Below the pieces are notes generated by a model. It was not told where the DNA came from. It worked only from the letters and a program-made list of their open reading frames with translations, and made no database searches. From contig JAFWPT010000106.1 in NCBI GenBank assembly GCA_017509375.1, positions 1-9,610 on the forward strand: a DNA stretch of 9,610 nucleotides. The letters run 5' to 3'. Origin of the DNA: Bacteroidales bacterium. Its GTDB lineage: Bacteria; Bacteroidota; Bacteroidia; Bacteroidales; UBA932. The position numbers were made by a program, and so were the translations under genes. Positions 7,511-9,610 of this stretch are shown in pieces (position 1 is the first letter of the stretch; each line of letters opens with the position of its first letter).

Positions 7511-7519
7511 AATAACACT

Positions 7520-8596
7520 ATGGCTAACAAAGTTCACGTTTTCAATGCCGGCCCCTGCCTCCTGCCGCAGGTAGCCATCGACAATTCTATCGAAGCCTTG
7601 AAGGATTTCGCAGGCACGGGTGTATCCCTCATTTCCATTTCCCACCGCACCAAGGAGTGGGATGCTGTGATGGACGAATGCCGCGCTCTCTGGAAAGAGC
7701 TGCTTAATATACCCGACGATTATGAGGTAGTATTCCTGGGCGGCGGCGCCAGTATGGGATTCCTCTATGTAGCGATGAACTTCCTGGAGAAGAAGGCCGC
7801 TTATCTGGACACAGGCGTATGGGCCCACAAGGCCCTCAAGGAAGCCCAGGGACTTGGCGACGCCTATGCTGTCGCTTGTTCCAAAGACCGCAACTATTGC
7901 TATATTCCCAAGGGCTACGAAATCCCTAAAGATATTGATTATCTGCATATTACAACCAACAACACCATATACGGCACGGAAATCAGAACAGATTTTGACT
8001 GCCCCGTCCCCCTTATCGCCGACATGTCTTCCGACATTCTCAGCCGCAAGCTTGACGTGAGCAAATACGCTATGATTTACGGCGGTGCCCAGAAGAACGC
8101 GGGCCCTGCCGGCGTCACTTTCTACATTATACGCAAAGACATGCTGGGCAAGGTGAGCCGTTACATTCCCACCATGCTCGACCTCCGCACCCACATCGAC
8201 AAGCTATCCATGTTCAATACCCCTCCCGTGTTCTCCATCTTCGTGATGAACGAAACGTTGAAGTGGCTCAAGGGCATAGGCGGCCTGGATGCGATTCATG
8301 CCATCGACCAGAAAAAGGCCGACACGCTGTATGCCGAGATTGACCGCAACAGTCTCTTCCGCGGCACAGCCGACAAGGAAGACCGCTCCATTATGAACGT
8401 GTGCTTCGTTCCCGCGGAAGGCCATGAAGACATCCAGGATGAATTCCTCGCCTTCGCCAAGCAGCGCGGCATGATAGGTCTCAAGGGACACCGCTCCGTG
8501 GGCGGATTCCGCGCCTCCCTTTACAACGCTTGTACCCAGGAAGACGTAGAAGCTCTGGTGGCCTGTATGCAAGAATTCGAAAAACTTCACATTTAA
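7520..8596 (+). CDS. serC: Phosphoserine aminotransferase SerC
   Basis: A pyridoxal-phosphate enzyme that transfers an amino group from glutamate to 3-phosphohydroxypyruvate to give 3-phosphoserine, the second step of serine biosynthesis; it may also serve pyridoxal phosphate synthesis in some bacteria. At 358 residues it matches the family (E. coli 362). Seen: N-terminal [10 protein letters not shown] (8-17), substrate-binding SHRTKEW (41-47), GGGAS (74-78), W101 for cofactor stacking, TNNTIYGTE (146-154), D168 in ADMSSD, and the Schiff-base lysine K192 in [22 protein letters not shown] near the C-terminus contacts the phosphate in the family. The ATG at 7520 has no Shine-Dalgarno and an A/T-rich leader, usual for this phylum. 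serA follows after eight bases, and the pair forms an operon. Confidence 0.97.
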   Translation: MANKVHVFNAGPCLLPQVAIDNSIEALKDFAGTGVSLISISHRTKEWDAVMDECRALWKELLNIPDDYEVVFLGGGASMGFLYVAMNFLEKKAAYLDTGVWAHKALKEAQGLGDAYAVACSKDRNYCYIPKGYEIPKDIDYLHITTNNTIYGTEIRTDFDCPVPLIADMSSDILSRKLDVSKYAMIYGGAQKNAGPAGVTFYIIRKDMLGKVSRYIPTMLDLRTHIDKLSMFNTPPVFSIFVMNETLKWLKGIGGLDAIHAIDQKKADTLYAEIDRNSLFRGTADKEDRSIMNVCFVPAEGHEDIQDEFLAFAKQRGMIGLKGHRSVGGFRASLYNACTQEDVEALVACMQEFEKLHI

Positions 8597-8600
8597 GGAG
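8595..8600 (+). promoter_or_regulatory. Shine-Dalgarno AAGGAG for serA
   Basis: AAGGAG overlaps the serC stop (TAA at 8594-8596) and ends four bases before the serA ATG at 8605. It decides the start over longer in-frame alternatives such as the ATG at 8530. It is notable because none of the other genes in the window has a recognisable ribosome-binding sequence. Confidence 0.75.
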
Positions 8601-8604
8601 CATT

Positions 8605-9525
8605 ATGAAAGTATTGGTTGCAACACAGAAGCCTTTCGCGGCCGTTGCCGTGAACGGTATAAGAGAAATACTCGAAGCCGCCGGACACGAGGTCTGCGTC
8701 TTCGAAAAATATGAAGCACAGGCCGACCTGGTAGCTGCAGTAGCAGATGCCGATGGTCTGATCATACGCTCGGACAAGGTTACCGCAGAGGTAATGGCCG
8801 CAGCGCCCAAGCTCAAGATAGTGGTGCGCGCCGGCGCAGGATTCGACAATGTTGACCTGGCAGCCGCCAGCGCACGCGGCATCGTGGTCATGAACACCCC
8901 GGGCCAGAATTCCAACGCCGTAGCCGAGCTCGCCGTGGCAATGATGATTTATATGGCCCGCACGCAGTTCACGCCCGCCACCGGCAGCGAAATCTCCGGA
9001 AAGCGCCTGGGAGTACAGGCTTACGGCAACGTGGGACGTCTCGTAGGGCAGAAGGCCCGCGCCCTCGGCATGAAAATCAGCGCCCTGGATCCTTTCCTGA
9101 GCGATGAGCAGATAGTTGCCGGCGGAGCGGATCCGGTACATTCTGTAGAAGAACTCTACGCTTGCAGCGACTTCCTTTCCATCCACATTCCGGCCCTCCC
9201 CTCCACTATCAAGAGCATAGGATACGACCTCATTACGCGTATGCCCAAGGGAGCGACCCTTGTCAATACCGCCCGCAAGGAAGTTATCGATGAGGAGGGA
9301 CTGGAAAAGGCACTGGAGGAGCGTCCGGACCTGAAATACGTTACCGATGTGATGCCGGACAACTATGCCGCCCTGCGCGAGAAATTCGGTCTCCGCGTGT
9401 TCGCGACTCCCAAGAAGATGGGGGCACAGACATCCGAGGCCAACATCAATGCCGGACTTGCTGCAGCCCGACAAATAGCGGACTACTTTGCCACCGGCAA
9501 TGTAAAATTCCAGGTAAATCGTTAA
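8605..9525 (+). CDS. serA: D-3-phosphoglycerate dehydrogenase SerA, short form with Lys in place of catalytic His
   Basis: Oxidises 3-phosphoglycerate to 3-phosphohydroxypyruvate with NAD, the first committed step of serine synthesis, feeding SerC encoded just upstream. The 306-residue protein has a substrate-binding half and a nucleotide-binding half but no C-terminal ACT domain, so serine feedback through ACT is not expected (E. coli SerA is 410). Seen: RAGAGFDNVD (75-84), NTPGQNSNAVAELA (97-110), a Rossmann turn AYGNVGR (139-145, with Ala where the first Gly usually is) and the NAD-binding acidic residue D162. Catalytic R224 is in VNTARKEVIDEEGL. The usual TPH is TPK (K270 in ATPKKMGAQTSEANINAG), and the usual catalytic Glu appears to be Asp or Asn (D252/N253). 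These changes match my recollection of the type III, lysine-type enzymes of Bacteroidota and Entamoeba. Start is set by AAGGAG. Confidence 0.94.
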   Translation: MKVLVATQKPFAAVAVNGIREILEAAGHEVCVFEKYEAQADLVAAVADADGLIIRSDKVTAEVMAAAPKLKIVVRAGAGFDNVDLAAASARGIVVMNTPGQNSNAVAELAVAMMIYMARTQFTPATGSEISGKRLGVQAYGNVGRLVGQKARALGMKISALDPFLSDEQIVAGGADPVHSVEELYACSDFLSIHIPALPSTIKSIGYDLITRMPKGATLVNTARKEVIDEEGLEKALEERPDLKYVTDVMPDNYAALREKFGLRVFATPKKMGAQTSEANINAGLAAARQIADYFATGNVKFQVNR

Positions 9526-9526
9526 T

Positions 9527-9610
9527 TTGAAGATAGTTAAGCATATACTTACCAGCCTTGCTGCCGTATTCTGTACGGCAGCAGCTGTTTATGCCCAGGA
9601 AGTGGAGAAA
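9527..9610 (+). CDS. Start of an exported protein: signal peptide only (cut by window edge)
   Basis: Only 28 codons are present, open to the last base. They encode a clear Sec signal peptide: positively charged start (K2, K5), a hydrophobic stretch from about residue 7 to 20 rich in Ala/Leu/Val, and a signal peptidase I site AVYA before QEVEK, with cleavage expected after residue 23. No lipobox cysteine is placed for lipidation (C16 is inside the hydrophobic core). The start must be TTG at 9527: a TAA in the same frame lies at 9515-9517 and no ATG or GTG lies between. The gene begins one base after the serA stop, so it may share the serCA transcript unless the hairpin at 9559-9583 stops it. 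Function cannot be judged from what remains. Confidence 0.72.
   Translation, partial: MKIVKHILTSLAAVFCTAAAVYAQEVEK
9559..9583 (+). terminator. 10-bp perfect hairpin after serA, within the next gene's signal-peptide codons
   Basis: TGCTGCCGTA (9559-9568) pairs perfectly with TACGGCAGCA (9574-9583) around a five-base loop TTCTG. The stem is GC-rich and begins 34 bases after the serA stop. Only a short T run (GTTT) follows, so it is not a classical intrinsic terminator. It could reduce read-through from serCA or control the downstream gene, or it could simply result from consecutive Ala codons (GCTGCC and GCAGCA). The structure is certain; its role is not. Confidence 0.4.

Noticed and set aside
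7505..8194. A 229-codon minus-strand frame antisense to serC
   Set aside because: It is a shadow of serC, with no motif and no start signal.
8530..8604. Upstream ATG at 8530 extending SerA by 25 residues
   Set aside because: It would overlap serC by 67 bases; the ATG at 8605 has AAGGAG in place and begins with the expected MKVLVATQKPF.
8593..9474. A 293-codon minus-strand frame antisense to serA
   Set aside because: serA is unambiguous on the plus strand; long antisense frames are common in GC-rich coding DNA and this one has no recognisable domain or promoter.
1..9610. CRISPR array, tRNA, rRNA, riboswitch or defence system
   Set aside because: I read both strands for regular direct repeats, cloverleaf-like segments and known defence domains and saw none; nearly all bases are in recognised coding regions.

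Overview
The window looks like ordinary chromosome from a member of the Bacteroidota, most likely the Bacteroidales with a fairly GC-rich genome. The evidence is the promoter type (a TTTG box about 20 bp upstream of a TAnnTTTG-like box), the near absence of Shine-Dalgarno sequences (one clear exception, at serA), and protein variants typical of that phylum. These include a short SerA with a TPKKMGAQT motif, a RecQ with a long C-terminal extension, and a small acidic-tailed protein resembling the pRiA4b ORF-3 family. I see no insertion sequence, phage gene, CRISPR array, tRNA or rRNA.

Left part, minus strand (1-6197): an apparent four-gene operon read leftwards from a good promoter at 6166-6197. 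The order is a DUF1015 protein, recQ, dnaG, and the N-terminal third of metG, which runs off the left edge. The genes are packed with no gaps: TGATG between DUF1015 and recQ, GTGA between recQ and dnaG, and ATGA between dnaG and metG. A helicase, the replication primase and methionyl-tRNA synthetase are therefore probably co-transcribed and translationally coupled.

Middle (6205-7510): a minus-strand gene for a small pRiA4b ORF-3-like protein with an Asp/Glu tail (6205-6744), a 169-bp divergent intergenic region with an 8-bp inverted repeat and promoter-like boxes, and a plus-strand YigZ/IMPACT-family gene (6914-7510). The yigZ start codon lies only 7 bp after a perfect TAnnTTTG box, so its mRNA may be leaderless.

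Right part, plus strand (7465-9610): serC and serA, two consecutive enzymes of phosphorylated serine biosynthesis, are driven by a textbook Bacteroidota promoter buried in the 3' end of yigZ. One base after serA a new gene begins with TTG and encodes a clear signal peptide. It is cut by the window edge and carries a 10-bp perfect hairpin in its first codons.

The most interesting item is the DUF1015 protein. It carries a DGHHR motif and a C-terminal PKTT motif reminiscent of the SerK free-serine kinase family, lies close to serC-serA, and contains a cluster of nine cysteines in 29 residues, mostly as C-x-C, that I do not expect in the family. SerA also lacks the usual catalytic His (Lys instead) and appears to lack the usual Glu.
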